Assembly (NCBI RefSeq): GCF_047948215.1
Contig: NC_134457.1
Coordinates: forward strand, 89,862,898-89,926,897
Direction: 5' to 3'
Length of the DNA: 64,000 bases
Origin: Lycorma delicatula
Taxonomy: Eukaryota > Arthropoda > Insecta > Hemiptera > Fulgoridae
Part shown: one piece after another, positions 52,501 to 64,000 of the stretch
Layout of the letters: each line of letters opens with the position of its first letter
Numbering within the stretch: the stretch's first letter is position 1
Made by a program: the position numbers and the translations under genes
Notes under the pieces: generated by a model
Database searches by the model: none
Told to the model about the DNA's origin: nothing
The model's input: only the letters and a program-made list of their open reading frames with translations

Positions 52501-53030
52501 GAAAGAGAATAATGCAAAGCTGCATGAAATCATTCAAATGATTGTAATCATATTATTCAAGTAGGCAAGTTTTAGAATATTAAAAACAAATTCTTACAGA
52601 CTAATGATATAAATAAGTTAATTAAATGAAAGTGTTGGGACTAGAAAGAGAATCTTGTAAAGCTGCATGAAACCTTTCAAATGATTGAATTCATATTATT
52701 CAAGTTGGCAAGTTTTAGAATATTTAAAACAAATTGTTACAGGCAAAGATATAAATGGGTTAATTAAATAAAAGAGTTGGGACTAGAAAGAGAATCTTGT
52801 AAAGCTGCATGAAACCATTCAAATGATTGAATTCCTATTATTCAAGTAGGCAAGTTTTAGAATATTTAAAACAAATTCTTACAGGCTAATGATATAAATA
52901 GGTTTATTAAATGAAATTAATGGGACTAGAAAGAGAATCTTGTAAAGCTGCATGAAACCATTCAAATGATTGAATTCATATTATTCAAGTAGGCAAGTTT
53001 TAGAATATTTAAAACAAATTGTTACAGGCT
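49334..53030. repeat. 13-monomer higher-order repeat, 1,856 bp, two copies
   Basis: Copies lie at 49334-51189 and 51190-53030. Marks exactly 1,856 apart are aatattgaaaac (G at 49441 and 51297), tgtacagctg (49801 and 51657) and gataaaaatg (50321 and 52177). The tgtacagctg change creates a PvuII site, rare in this array. A private change of copy 1 is ttttagagtattt near 51,147. Confidence 0.9.
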
Positions 53031-53175
53031 AACGATATAAATGGGATAATTAAATGAAAGAGTTGGGACTAGAAAGAGAATCTTGTAAAGCTACATGAAA
53101 CCATTCAAATGATTGTATTCATATTATTCAAGTAGGCAAGTATTAGAATATGTAAACAAATTGTTACAGGCTAAC

Positions 53176-55372
53176 GATATAAATGGGATATTTAAATGAA
53201 AGAGTTGGGACTAGAAAGAGAATCATGTTAAGCTGCATGAAACCATTCAAATGATTGTATTCATATTATTCAAGTAGGCGAGTTTTAGAATATTTAAAAC
53301 AAATTGTTACAGGCAAAGATATAAATGGGTTAATTAAATAAAAGAGTTGGGACTAGAAAGAGAATCTTGTAAAGCTGCATGAAACCATTCAAATGATTGA
53401 ATTCCTATTATTCAAGTAGGCAAGTTTTAGAATATTTAAAACAAATTCTTACAGGCTACTGATATAAATGGGTTAGTTAAATGAAAGGGTTCGGACTAGA
53501 AAGAGAATATTGCAAAGCTGCATGAAATCATTCAAATGATTGACTTCATATTATTCAAGTAGGCAAGTTTTAGAATATTTAAAACAAATTGTTACAGGCT
53601 AATGATATAATTATGTTAGTTAAATGAAAGAGTTCGGACTAGAAAGAGAATCTTGTAAAGCTGCATGAAACCATTCAAATGATTGAATTCATATTATTCA
53701 AGTAGGCAAGTTTTAGAATATTTAAAACAAATTGTTACAGGCAAAGATATAAATGGGTTAATTAAATAAAAGAGTTGGGACTAGAAAGAGAATCTTGTAA
53801 AGCTGCATGAAACCATTCAAATGATTGAATTCCTATTATTCAAGTAGGCAAGTTTTAGAATATTTAAAACAAATTCTTACAGGCTAATGATATAAATAGG
53901 TTTATTAAATAAAATTGTGGGGACTAGAAAGAGAATCTTGTAAAGCTGCATGAAACCATTCAAATGATTGAATTCATATTATTCAAGTAGGCAAGTTTTA
54001 GAATATTTAAAACAAATTCTTACAGGCTACTGATATAAATGGGTTAGTTAAATGAAAGGGTTCGGACTAGAAAGAGAATATTGCAAAGCTGCATGAAATC
54101 ATTCAAATGATTGACTTCATATTATTCAAGTAGGCAAGTTTTAGAATATTTAAAACAAATTGTTACAGGCTAATGATATAATTAAGTTAGTTAAATGAAA
54201 GAGTTGGGACTAGAAAGAGAATCTTGTAAAGCTGCATGAAACCATTCAAATGATTGAATTCATATTATTCAAGTAGGCAAGTTTTAGAATATTTAAAACA
54301 AATTGTTACAGGCAAAGATATAAATGGGTTAATTAAATAAAATAGTTGGGACTAGAAAGAGAATCTTGTAAAGCTGCATGAAACCATTCAAATGATTGAA
54401 TTCCTATTATTCAAGTAGGCAAGTTTTAGAATATTTAAAACAAATTCTTACAGGCTAATGATATAAATAGGTTTATTAAATGAAATTGTGGGGACTAGAA
54501 AGAGAATCTTGTAAAGCTGCATGAAACCATTCAAATGATTGAATTCATATTATTCAAGTAGGCAAGTTTTAGAATATTTAAAACAAATTGTTACAGGCTA
54601 ACGATATAAATGGGATATTTAACTGAAAGAGTTGGGACTAGAAAGAGAATCTTGTAAAGCTGCATGAAACCATTCAAATGATTGTATTCATATTATTCAA
54701 GTAGGCAAGTTTTAGAATATTTAAAACAAATTCTTACAGGTTAATGATATAAATAAGTTAATTAAACGAAAGTGTTGGGACTAGAAAGAGAATCTTGTAA
54801 AGCTGCATGAAACCATTTTAATGATTGAAATCCTATTATTCAAGTAGGCAAGTTTTAGAATATTTAAAACAAATTCTTACAGGCTACTGATATAAATGGG
54901 TTAGTTAAATGAAAGGGTTTGGACTAGAAAGAGAATATTGCATAGCTGCATGAAATCATTCAAATGATTGACTTCATATTATTCAAGTAGGCAAGTTTTA
55001 GAATATTTAAAACAAATTGTTACAGGCTAATGATATAAATAAGTTAGTTAAATGAAAGAGTTGGGACTAGAAAGAGAATCTTGTAAAGCTGCATGAAACC
55101 ATTCAAATGATTGAATTCATATTATTCAAGTAGGCAAGTTTAAGAATATTTAGAACAGATTGTTACACGCTAACGATATAAATGTGATAATTAAATGAAA
55201 GAGTTGGGACTAGAAAGAGAATCTTGTAAAGCTGCATGAAACCATTCAAATGATTGTATTCATATTATTCAAGTAGGCAAGTTTTACAATATTTAAAACA
55301 AATTGTTACAGGCTAATTATATAAATAAGTTAATTAAATGAAAGCATTGGGACTAGAAAGAGAATCTTGTAA
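53176..55372. repeat. Four-fold dispersed block, copy 3
   Basis: It matches copy 2 at offset 9,423 and copy 4 at offset 9,997 (70 monomers). Private changes are atttaactgaaag near 54,620, attgcatagctg near 54,940, gtttaagaat near 55,140 and aatgtgataatt near 55,183. The match with copy 4 extends leftwards to about 52,707. Confidence 0.88.
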
Positions 55373-56357
55373 AGCTGCATGAAACTATTCAAATGATTGA
55401 ATTCATATTTATCAAGTAGGCAAGTTTTAGAATATTTAAAACAAATTGTTACAGGCTAATGACATAAATAGGTTTATTAAATGAAATTGTTGGGACTAGA
55501 AAGAGAATCTTGTAAAGCTGCATGAAACCTTTCAAATGATTGAATTCATATTATTCAAGTTGGCAAGTTTTAGAATATTTAAAACAAATTGTTACAGGCA
55601 AAGATATAAATGGGTTAATTAAATGAAAGGTTTGGGACTAGAAACAGAATATTGTAAAGCTGCATGAAATCATTCAAATGATTGAATTCGTATTATTCAA
55701 GTAGGCAAGTTATAGAATATTTAAAACAAATTGTTACACGCTTAACATATAAATGGGAAAATTAAATGAAAGAGTTGGGACTAGAAAGAGAATCTTTTAA
55801 AGCTGCATGAAACCATTCAAATGATTAAATTCCTATTATTCAAGTAGGCAAGTTTTAGAATATTTAAAACAAATTCTTACAGGCTAATGATATAAATAGG
55901 TTTATTAAATGAAAGTGTTGGGACTAGAAAGAGAATATTGCAAAGCTGCATGAAATCATTCAAATGATTGTAATCATATTATTCAAGTAGGCAAGTTTTA
56001 GAATATTAAAAACAAATTCTTACAGGCTAATGATATAAATAAGTTAATTAAATGAAAGTGTTGGGACTAGAAAGAGAATCTTGTAAAGCTGCATGAAACC
56101 ATTCAAATGATTGAATTCATATTATTCAAGTAGGCAAGTTTTAGAATATTTAAAACAAATTGTTACAGGCAAAGATAAAAATGGGTTAATTAAATGAAAG
56201 GTTTGGGACTAGAAACAGAATATTGTAAAGCTGCATGAAATCATTCAAATGATTGAATTCATATTATTCAAGTAGGCAAGTTATAGAATATTTAAAACAA
56301 ATTGTTACACGCTTAACATATAAATGGGAAAATTAAATGAAAGAGTTGGGACTAGAA
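55373..56357. repeat. Monomers linking two copied blocks
   Basis: About seven monomers include catatttatcaag with taatgacataaat (as at 859-1001, 30,840 and 35,270), gttggcaag, gaaacag with gaattcgtatt, acacgcttaac, gattaaattcc, gtaatcat and aaaaatggg. The order matches the cassettes elsewhere. I see no unrelated DNA in it. Confidence 0.75.
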
Positions 56358-58589
56358 AGAGAATCTTTTAAAGCTGCATGAAACCATTCAAATGATTAAA
56401 TTCCTCTTATTCAAGTAGGCAAGTTTTAGAATATTTAAAACAAATTCTTACAGGCTAATGATATAAATAGGTTTATTAAATGAAAGTGTTGGGACTAGAA
56501 AGAGAATATTGCAAAGCTGCATGAAATCATTCAAATGATTGTAATCATATTATTCAAGTAGGCAAGTTTTAGAATATTAAAAACAAATTCTTACAGGCTA
56601 ATGATATAAATAAGTTAATTAAATGAAAGTGTTGGGACCAGAAAGAGAATCTTGTAAAGCTGCATGAAACCATTCAAATGATTGAATTCATATTATTCAA
56701 GTAGGCAAGTTTTAGAATATTTAAAAAAAATTGTTACAGGCAATGATAAAAATGGGCTAATTAAATGAAAGGGTTGGGACTAGAAAGAGAATATTGTAAA
56801 GCTGCATGAAATCATTCAAATGATTGAATTCATATTATTCAAGTAGGCAAGTTATAGAATATTTAAAGCAAATTGTTACACGCTTAAGATATAAATGGGA
56901 AAATTAAATGAAAGAGTTGGGACTAGAAAGAGAATCTTTTAAAGCTGCATGAAACCATTCAAATGATTAAATTCCTATTATTCAAGTAGGCAAGTTTTAG
57001 AATATTTAAAACAAATTGTTACACGCTTAACATATAAATGGGAAAATTAAATGAAAGAGTTGGGACTAGAAAGAGAATCTCTTAAAGCTGCATGAAACCA
57101 TTCAAATGATTAAATTCCTATTATTCAAGTAGGCAAGTTTTAGAATATTTAAAACAAATTCTTACAGGCTAATGATATAAATAGGTTTATTAAATGAAAG
57201 TGTTGGGACTAGAAAGAGAATAATGCAAAGCTGCATGAAATCATTCAAATGATTGTAATCATATTATTCAAGTAGGCAAGTATTAGAATATTAAAAACAA
57301 ATTCTTACAGGCTAATGATATAAATAAGTTAATTAAATGAAAGTGTTGGGACTAGAAAGAGAATTTTGTAAAGCTGCATGAAACCTTTCAAATGATTGAA
57401 TTCATATTATTCAAGTTGGCAAGTTTTAGAATATTTAAAACAAATTGTTACAGGCTTATGATATAAATAATTTAATTAAATGAAAGTGTTGGGACTAGAA
57501 AGAGAATCTTGTAAAGCTGCATGTAACCATTCAAATGATTGAATACATATTATTCAAGTAGGCAAGTTTTAGAATATTTAAAACAAATTGTTACAGGCTA
57601 ACGATATAAATGGGATATTTAAATGAATGAGTTGGGACTAGAAAGAGAATCTTGTAAAGCTGCATGAAACCATTCAAATGATTGTATTCATATTATTCAA
57701 GTAGGCAAGTTTTAGAATATTTAAAACAAATTCTTACAGGTTAATGATATAAATAAGTTAATTAAACGAAAGTGTTGGGACTAGAAAGAGAATCTTGTAA
57801 AGCTGCATGAAACCATTCAAATGATTGAATTCATATTATTCAAGTAGGCAAGTTTTAGAATACTTAAAACAAATTGTTACAGGCTTACGATATAAATGGG
57901 ATATTTAAATGAAAGAGTTGGGAGTAGAAAGAGAATCTTTTAAAGCTGCATGAAACCATTCAAATGATTAAATTCCTATTATTCAAGTAGGCAAGTTTTA
58001 GAATATTTAAAACAAATTCTTACAGGCTAATGATATAAATAGGTTTATTAAATGAAAGTGTTGGGACTAGAAAGAGAATATTGCAAAGCTGCATGAAATC
58101 ATTCAAATGATTGTAATCATATTATTCAAGTAGGCAAGTTTTAGAATATTAAAAACAAATTCTTACAGGCTAATGATATAAATAAGTTAATTAAATGAAA
58201 GTGTTGGGACCAGAAAGAGAATCTTGTAAAGCTGCATGAAACCATTCAAATGATTGAATTCATATTATTCAAGTAGGCAAGTTTTAGAATATTTAAAAAA
58301 AATTGTTACAGGCAATGATAAAAATGGGTTAATTAAATGAAAGGGTTGGGACTAGAAAGAGAATATTGTAAAGCTGCATGAAATCATTCAAATGATTGAA
58401 TTCATATTATTCAAGTAGGCAAGTTATAGAATACTTAAAGCAAATTGTTACACGCTTAACAAATAAATGGGAAAATTAAATGAAAGAGTTGGGACTAGAA
58501 AGAGAATCTTTTAAAGCTGCATGAAACCATTCAAATGATTAAATTCCTATTATTCAAGTAGGCAAGTTTTAGAATATTTAAAACAAATT
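56358..58589. repeat. 11-monomer tandem duplication, 1,572 bp
   Basis: Bases 56358-57017 match 57930-58589. The mark gttgggacca is at 56631 and 58203, and ttaaaaaaaattg and ggcaatgataaaaatggg follow in both. Differences include gggctaatt versus gggttaatt, aatatttaaagc versus aatacttaaagc, and cttaagatataa versus cttaacaaataa. Copy 1 then has two consecutive acacgctta monomers (about 56,878 and 57,021), which I did not see elsewhere. Confidence 0.84.
57450..58286. repeat. Block duplicated at 61878-62714 (offset 4,428), copy 1
   Basis: Shared marks are ggcttatgat with aataatttaatt, tgaatacatatt, aaatgaatgag, gaatacttaaaac, ggcttacgat and ttgggagtagaaag (57921 and 62349). The spacing is 31 monomers. 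Copy 1 has catgtaacc near 57,530 where copy 2 has catgaaacc. Confidence 0.85.
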
Positions 58590-59990
58590 CTTACAGGCTA
58601 ATGATATAAATAGGTTTATTAAATGAAAGTGTTGGGACTAGAAAGAGAATAATGCAAAGCTGCATGAAATCATTCAAATGATTATAATCATATTATTCAA
58701 GTAGGCAAGTTTTAGAATATTAAAAACAAATTCTTACAGGCTAATGATATAAATAAGTTAATTAAATGAAAGTGTTGGGAATAGAAAGAGAATATTGCAA
58801 AGCTGCATGAAATCATTCAAATGATTGACTTCATATTATTCAAGTAGGCAAGTTTTAGAATATTTAAAACAAATTGTTACAGGTTAATGATATAAATAAG
58901 TTAGTTAAATGAAAGAGTTGGGACTAGAAAGAGAATCTTGTAAAGCTGCATGAAATCATTCAAATGATTGAATTCATATTATTCAAGTAGGCAAGTTTTA
59001 GAATATTTAGAACAGATTGTTACAGGCTAACGATATAAATGGGATAATTAAATGAAAGAGTTGGGACTAGAAAGAGAATCTTGTAATGCTGCATGAAACC
59101 ATTCAAATGATTGTATTCATATTATTCAAGTAGGCAAGTTTTAGAATATTTAAAACAAATTGTTACAGGCTAATTATATAAATAAGTTAATTAAATGAAA
59201 GCATTGGGACTAGAAAGAGAATCTTGTAAAGCTACATGAAACAATTCAAATGATTGAATTCATATTATTCAAGTAGGCAATTTTTAGAATATTTAAAACA
59301 AATTGTTACACGCTTAACATATAAATGGGAAAATTAAATGAAAGAGTTGGGACTAGAAAGAGAATCTTTTAAAGCTGCATGAAACCATTCAAATGATTAA
59401 ATTCCTATTATTCAAGTAGGCAAGTTTTAGAATATTTAAAACAAATTCTTACAGGCTAATGATATAAATAGGTTTATTAAATGAAAGTGTTGGGACTAGA
59501 AAGAGAATAATGCAAAGCTGCATGAAATCATTCAAATGATTGTAATCATATTATTCAAGTAGGCAAGTTTTAGAATATTAAAAACAAATTCTTACAGGCT
59601 AATGATATAAATAAGTTAATTAAATGAAAGTGTTGGGACTAGAAAGAGAATCTTGTAAAGCTGCATGAAACCTTTCAAATGATTGAATTCATATTATTCA
59701 AGTTGGCAAGTTTTAGAATATTTAAAACAAATTGTTACAGGCAAAGATGTAAATGGGTTAATTAAATAAAAGAGTTGGGACTAGAAAGAGAATCTTGTAA
59801 AGCTGCATGAAACCATTCAAATGATTGAATTCCTATTATTCAAGTAGGCAAGTTTTAGAATATTTAAAACAAATTCTTACAAGCTAAAGATATAAATATG
59901 TTTATTAAATGAAATTGTTGGGACTAGAAAGAGAATCTTGTAAAGCTGCATGAAACCATTCCAATGATTGAATTCATATTATTCAAGTAG
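58590..59990. repeat. Monomers between copied blocks, mixed order
   Basis: About ten monomers include gattataatc near 58,680, an aagtgttgggaatag monomer fused to gaatattgc, tttagaacagattg, gcattggg with gctacatg, acacgcttaac, gattaaattcc, gtaatcat, ggcaaagatgtaaat and a private cttacaagctaaagat near 59,880. Private substitutions look more frequent here than in the middle of the window. No non-satellite sequence is present. Confidence 0.75.
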
Positions 59991-61866
59991 GCAAGTTTTA
60001 GAATATTTACAACAAATTGTTACAGGCTAACGATATAAATGGGATAATTAAATGAAAGAGTTGGGACTAGAAAGAGAATATTGCAAAGCTGCATGAAATC
60101 ATTCAAATGATTGTAATCATATTATTCAAGTAGGCAAGTTTTAGAATATTAAAAACAAATTCTTACAGGCTAATGATATAAATAAGTTAATTAAATGAAA
60201 GTGTTGGAACTAGAAAGAGAATCTTGTAAAGCTGCATGTAACCTTTCAAATGATTGAATTCATATTACTCAAGTTGGCAAGTTTTAGAATATTTAAAACA
60301 AATTGTTACAGGCAAAGATATAAATGGGTTAATTAAATAAAAGGTTTGGGACTAGAAACAGAATATTGTAAAGCTGCATGAAATCATTCAAATGATTGAA
60401 TTCATATTATTCAAGTAGGCAAGTTATAGAATATTTAAAACAAATTGTTACACGCTTAACATATAAATGGGAAAATTAAATGAAAGAGTTGGGACTAGAA
60501 AGAGAATCTCTTAAAGCTGCATGAAACCATTCAAATGATTAAATTCCTATTATTCAAGTAGGCAAGTTTTAGAATATTTAAAACAAATTCTTACAGGCTA
60601 ATGATATAAATAGGTTTATTAAATGAAAGTGTTGGGACTAGAAAGAGAATAATGCAAAGCTGCATGAAATCATTCAAATGATTGTAATCATATTATTCAA
60701 GTAGGCAAGTATTAGAATATTAAAAACAAATTCTTACAGGCTAATGATATAAATAAGTTAATTAAATGAAAGTGTTGGGACTAGAAAGAGAATCTTGTAA
60801 AGCTGCATGAAACCATTCAAATGATTGAATTCATATTATTCAAGTAGGCAAGTTTTAGAATATTTACAACAAATTGTTACAGGCTAACGATATAAATGGG
60901 ATAATTAAATGAAAGAGTTGGGACTAGAAAGAGAATCTTGTAAAGCTACATGAAACCATTCAAATGATAGAATTGATATTATTCAAGTAGGCAAGTTTTA
61001 GAATATTAAAAACAAATTCTTACAGGCTAATGATATAAATAAGTTAATTAAATGAAAGTGTTGGAACTAGAAAGAGAATCTTGTAAAGCTGCATGTAACC
61101 TTTCAAATGATTGAATTCATATTACTCAAGTTGGCAAGTTTTAGAATATTTAAAACAAATTGTTACAGGCAAAGATATAAATGGGTTAATTAAATAAAAG
61201 GTTTGGGACTAGAAAGAGAATCTCTTAAAGCTGCATGAAACCATTCAAATGATTAAATTCCTATTATTCAAGTAGGCAAGTTTTAGAATATTTAAAACAA
61301 ATTCTTACAGGCTAATGATATAAATAGGTTTATTAAATGAAAGTGTTGGGACTAGAAAGAGAATAATGCAAAGCTGCATGAAATCATTCAAATGATTGTA
61401 ATCATATTATTCAAGTAGGCAAGTATTAGAATATTAAAAACAAATTCTTACAGGCTAATGATATAAATAAGTTAATTAAATGAAAGTGTTGGGACTAGAA
61501 AGAGAATTTTGTAAAGCTGCATGAAACCTTTCAAATGATTGAATTCATATTATTCAAGTTGGCAAGTTTTAGAATATTTAAAACAAATTGTTACAGGCAA
61601 AGATATAAATGGGTTAATTAAATAAAAGAGTTGGGACTAGAAAGAGAATCTTGTAAAGCTGCATGAAACCATTCAAATGATTGAATTCATATTATTCAAG
61701 TAGGCAAGTTTTAGAATATTTACAACAAATTGTTACAGGCTAACGATATAAATGGGATAATTAAATGAAAGAGTTGGGACTAGAAAGAGAATCTTGTAAA
61801 GCTACATGAAACCATTCAAATGATAGAATTGATATTATTCAAGTAGGCAAGTTTTAGAATATTAAA
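59991..61866. repeat. Six-monomer repeat, about 856 bp, with internal deletions
   Basis: The mark tatttacaac is at 60004, 60861 and 61717, spaced 857 and 856. The first interval has gttggaactag and gcatgtaacc near 60,205, repeated near 61,062. The mark gatagaattgatatt near 60,968 is repeated near 61,824. In the second interval gaaaggtttggg leads straight to gaatctcttaaag, so one monomer present in the first interval is missing. Confidence 0.8.
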
Positions 61867-61877
61867 AACAAATTCTT

Positions 61878-62714
61878 ACAGGCTTATGATATAAATAATT
61901 TAATTAAATGAAAGTGTTGGGACTAGAAAGAGAATCTTGTAAAGCTGCATGAAACCATTCAAATGATTGAATACATATTATTCAAGTAGGCAAGTTTTAG
62001 AATATTTAAAACAAATTGTTACAGGCTAACGATATAAATGGGATATTTAAATGAATGAGTTGGGACTAGAAAGAGAATCTTGTAAAGCTGCATGAAACCA
62101 TTCAAATGATTGTATTCATATTATTCAAGTAGGCAAGTTTTAGAATATTTAAAACAAATTCTTACAGGTTAATGATATAAATAAGTTAATTAAACGAAAG
62201 TGTTGGGACTAGAAAGAGAATCTTGTAAAGCTGCATGAAACCATTCAAATGATTGAATTCATATTATTCAAGTAGGCAAGTTTTAGAATACTTAAAACAA
62301 ATTGTTACAGGCTTACGATATAAATGGGATATTTAAATGAAAGAGTTGGGAGTAGAAAGAGAATCTTTTAAAGCTGCATGAAACCATTCAAATGATTAAA
62401 TTCCTATTATTCAAGTAGGCAAGTTTTAGAATATTTAAAACAAATTCTTACAGGCTAATGATATAAATAGGTTTATTAAATGAAAGTGTTGGGACTAGAA
62501 AGAGAATATTGCAAAGCTGCATGAAATCATTCAAATGATTGTAATCATATTATTCAAGTAGGCAAGTTTTAGAATATTAAAAACAAATTCTTACAGGCTA
62601 ATGATATAAATGGGATAATTAAATGAAAGTGTTGGGACCAGAAAGAGAATCTTGTAAAGCTGCATGAAACCATTCAAATGATTGAATTCATATTATTCAA
62701 GTAGGCAAGTTTTA
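61878..62714. repeat. Block duplicated from 57450-58286, copy 2
   Basis: This is the partner of 57450-58286. It differs at about 62,610, where gggataatt replaces aagttaatt in the monomer carrying gggaccag, a small chimeric patch. It runs directly into the fourth copy of the dispersed block at about 62,704. Confidence 0.84.
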
Positions 62715-64000
62715 GAATATTTAAAACAAATTGTTACAGGCAAAGATATAAATGGGTTAATTAAATAAAAGAGTTGGGACTAGAAAGAGAATCTTGTAAA
62801 GCTGCATGAAACCATTCAAATGATTGAATTCCTATTATTCAAGTAGGCAAGTTTTAGAATATTTAAAACAAATTCTTACAGGCTAATGATATAAATAGGT
62901 TTATTAAATGAAATTAATGGGACTAGAAAGAGAATCTTGTAAAGCTGCATGAAACCATTCAAATGATTGAATTCATATTATTCAAGTAGGCAAGTTTTAG
63001 AATATTTAAAACAAATTGTTACAGGCTAACGATATAAATGGGATAATTAAATGAAAGAGTTGGGACTAGAAAGAGAATCTTGTAAAGCTACATGAAACCA
63101 TTCAAATGATTGTATTCATATTATTCAAGTAGGCAAGTATTAGAATATGTAAACAAATTGTTACAGGCTAACGATATAAATGGGATATTTAAATGAAAGA
63201 GTTGGGACTAGAAAGAGAATCATGTTAAGCTGCATGAAACCATTCAAATGATTGTATTCATATTATTCAAGTAGGCGAGTTTTAGAATATTTAAAACAAA
63301 TTGTTACAGGCAAAGATATAAATGGGTTAATTAAATAAAAGAGTTGGGACTAGAAAGAGAATCTTGTAAAGCTGCATGAAACCATTCAAATGATTGAATT
63401 CCTATTATTCAAGTAGGCAAGTTTTAGAATATTTAAAACAAATTCTTACAGGCTACTGATATAAATGGGTTAGTTAAATGAAAGGGTTCGGACTAGAAAG
63501 AGAATATTGCAAAGCTGCATGAAATCATTCAAATGATTGACTTCATATTATTCAAGTAGGCAAGTTTTAGAATATTTAAAACAAATTGTTACAGGCTAAT
63601 GATATAATTATGTTAGTTAAATGAAAGAGTTCGGACTAGAAAGAGAATCTTGTAAAGCTGCATGAAACCATTCAAATGATTGAATTCATATTATTCAAGT
63701 AGGCAAGTTTTAGAATATTTAAAACAAATTGTTACAGGCAAAGATATAAATGGGTTAATTAAATAAAAGAGTTGGGACTAGAAAGAGAATCTTGTAAAGC
63801 TGCATGAAACCATTCAAATGATTGAATTCCTATTATTCAAGTAGGCAAGTTTTAGAATATTTAAAACAAATTCTTACAGGCTAATGATATAAATAGGTTT
63901 ATTAAATAAAATTGCGGGGACTAGAAAGAGAATCTTGTAAAGCTGCATGAAACCATTCAAATGATTGAATTCATATTATTCAAGTAGGCAAGTTTTAGAA
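62704..64000. repeat. Four-fold dispersed block, copy 4 (cut by window end)
   Basis: It matches 52707-54003 at offset 9,997 and continues off the window. It includes gaaattaatggg, aagtattagaatatgtaaac (a one-base-short form), gaatcatgttaag and attatgttag. A private change is aaaattgcgggg near 63,910, where the other copies have attgtgggg. Confidence 0.88.

Larger units (their letters stand above)
1..64000. repeat. Satellite DNA array, 143-bp monomer, about 448 units
   Basis: The entire window is head-to-tail copies of one AT-rich unit, all in the same orientation. The motif aatgatt recurs at 1, 144, 287, 430, 573, 716, 859, 1002, 1144, 1286, 1429, 1572 and 1715, giving spacings of 143 or 142, and the last unit begins at 63960. 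Landmarks present in nearly every unit are tcaagtaggcaag, gaatattt, ttacag, ggactagaaag and aaagctgcatgaaa. G+C of the first type of unit is about 41 of 143 bases. The array continues beyond both ends. No mobile element or unique DNA interrupts it. All frames hit stops within each unit (ttttagaa, tttaaaac, gactagaa, tgtaaagc), and 143 is not a multiple of 3, so I annotate no CDS. Long uniform arrays of this kind are typical of eukaryotic centromeres or pericentromeres. That assignment is inference, and I do not recognise the family. Confidence 0.98.

Noticed and set aside
1..64000. CRISPR array
   Set aside because: The whole 143-bp unit repeats with graded variation. There are no short repeats separated by unrelated spacers, and no cas genes.
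1..64000. Protein-coding genes or repeat proteins
   Set aside because: Every unit carries stops in several frames (ttttagaa, tttaaaac, gactagaa, tgtaaagc), and the 143-bp period shifts frame each unit. No long open frame or codon structure is evident.
1..64000. Transposon or retroelement insertion
   Set aside because: The monomer phase can be followed through the window with shifts of only a base or so. I saw no target-site duplications, long terminal repeats, or non-satellite segments.
1..64000. Inverted segments
   Set aside because: All units I checked have the same orientation. I saw no run reading as the reverse complement of the unit.
1..64000. Telomeric or simple-sequence repeats
   Set aside because: No TTAGGG or TTTAGGG-type runs and no microsatellite longer than a short A tract were seen.

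Overview
The whole 64,000-base window is one uninterrupted tandem array of a satellite DNA with a basic unit of about 143 bp (commonly 142 or 143 bp). There are about 448 units, all in the same orientation, and the array runs off both ends of the window. A representative unit is about 29% G+C. I see no protein-coding gene, RNA gene, transposon, CRISPR array or unique sequence. A megasatellite-like array of this size, a unit close to nucleosome-core length and layered higher-order repeats indicate a eukaryotic chromosome, most likely centromeric or pericentromeric heterochromatin. I do not recognise the satellite family and cannot name the species.

The unit, taken to start at the motif aatgatt (window base 1 is unit position 1), has conserved blocks at about positions 16-45, 101-115 and 124-136. 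Its variable blocks are at about 4-15, 57-100 and 116-123. The variable blocks define about a dozen recurring monomer subtypes, and twelve consecutive examples are annotated at 1-1714. Subtypes recur in preferred orders, so the array consists of higher-order repeats (HORs), not random monomers.

Layout. Bases 244-7468 are copied almost perfectly at 18942-26166 (offset 18,698 bp, about 131 monomers). Between them lie a 12-monomer HOR of 1,713 bp in 3.2 tandem copies (7576-13036), a copy of 2616-5422 (13037-15843, offset 10,421), a small 4-monomer duplication (about 15,960-16,806), and a copy of about 5379-7063 (16657-18340). The last 3.4 kb of the second large copy is repeated in tandem as a 24-monomer unit (26167-29594). 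From 29.6 to 37 kb, units of 29-31 monomers are duplicated. From 37.4 kb to the end, one block of 0.8-2.2 kb appears four times (starting near 37,353, 43,753, 53,176 and 63,173). It is interleaved with local tandem duplications of 18, 20, 13, 11 and 6 monomers.

The repeat offsets are close to whole multiples of about 142.8 bp, so new copies arose in register, as expected from unequal crossing-over or conversion. Block edges are sharp. Shared private mutations, such as a poly-A expansion present three times, let the copying history be traced. There are no genes to act together here. Any function would be structural: a chromatin platform, possibly kinetochore-related. That is inference, not something the sequence shows.
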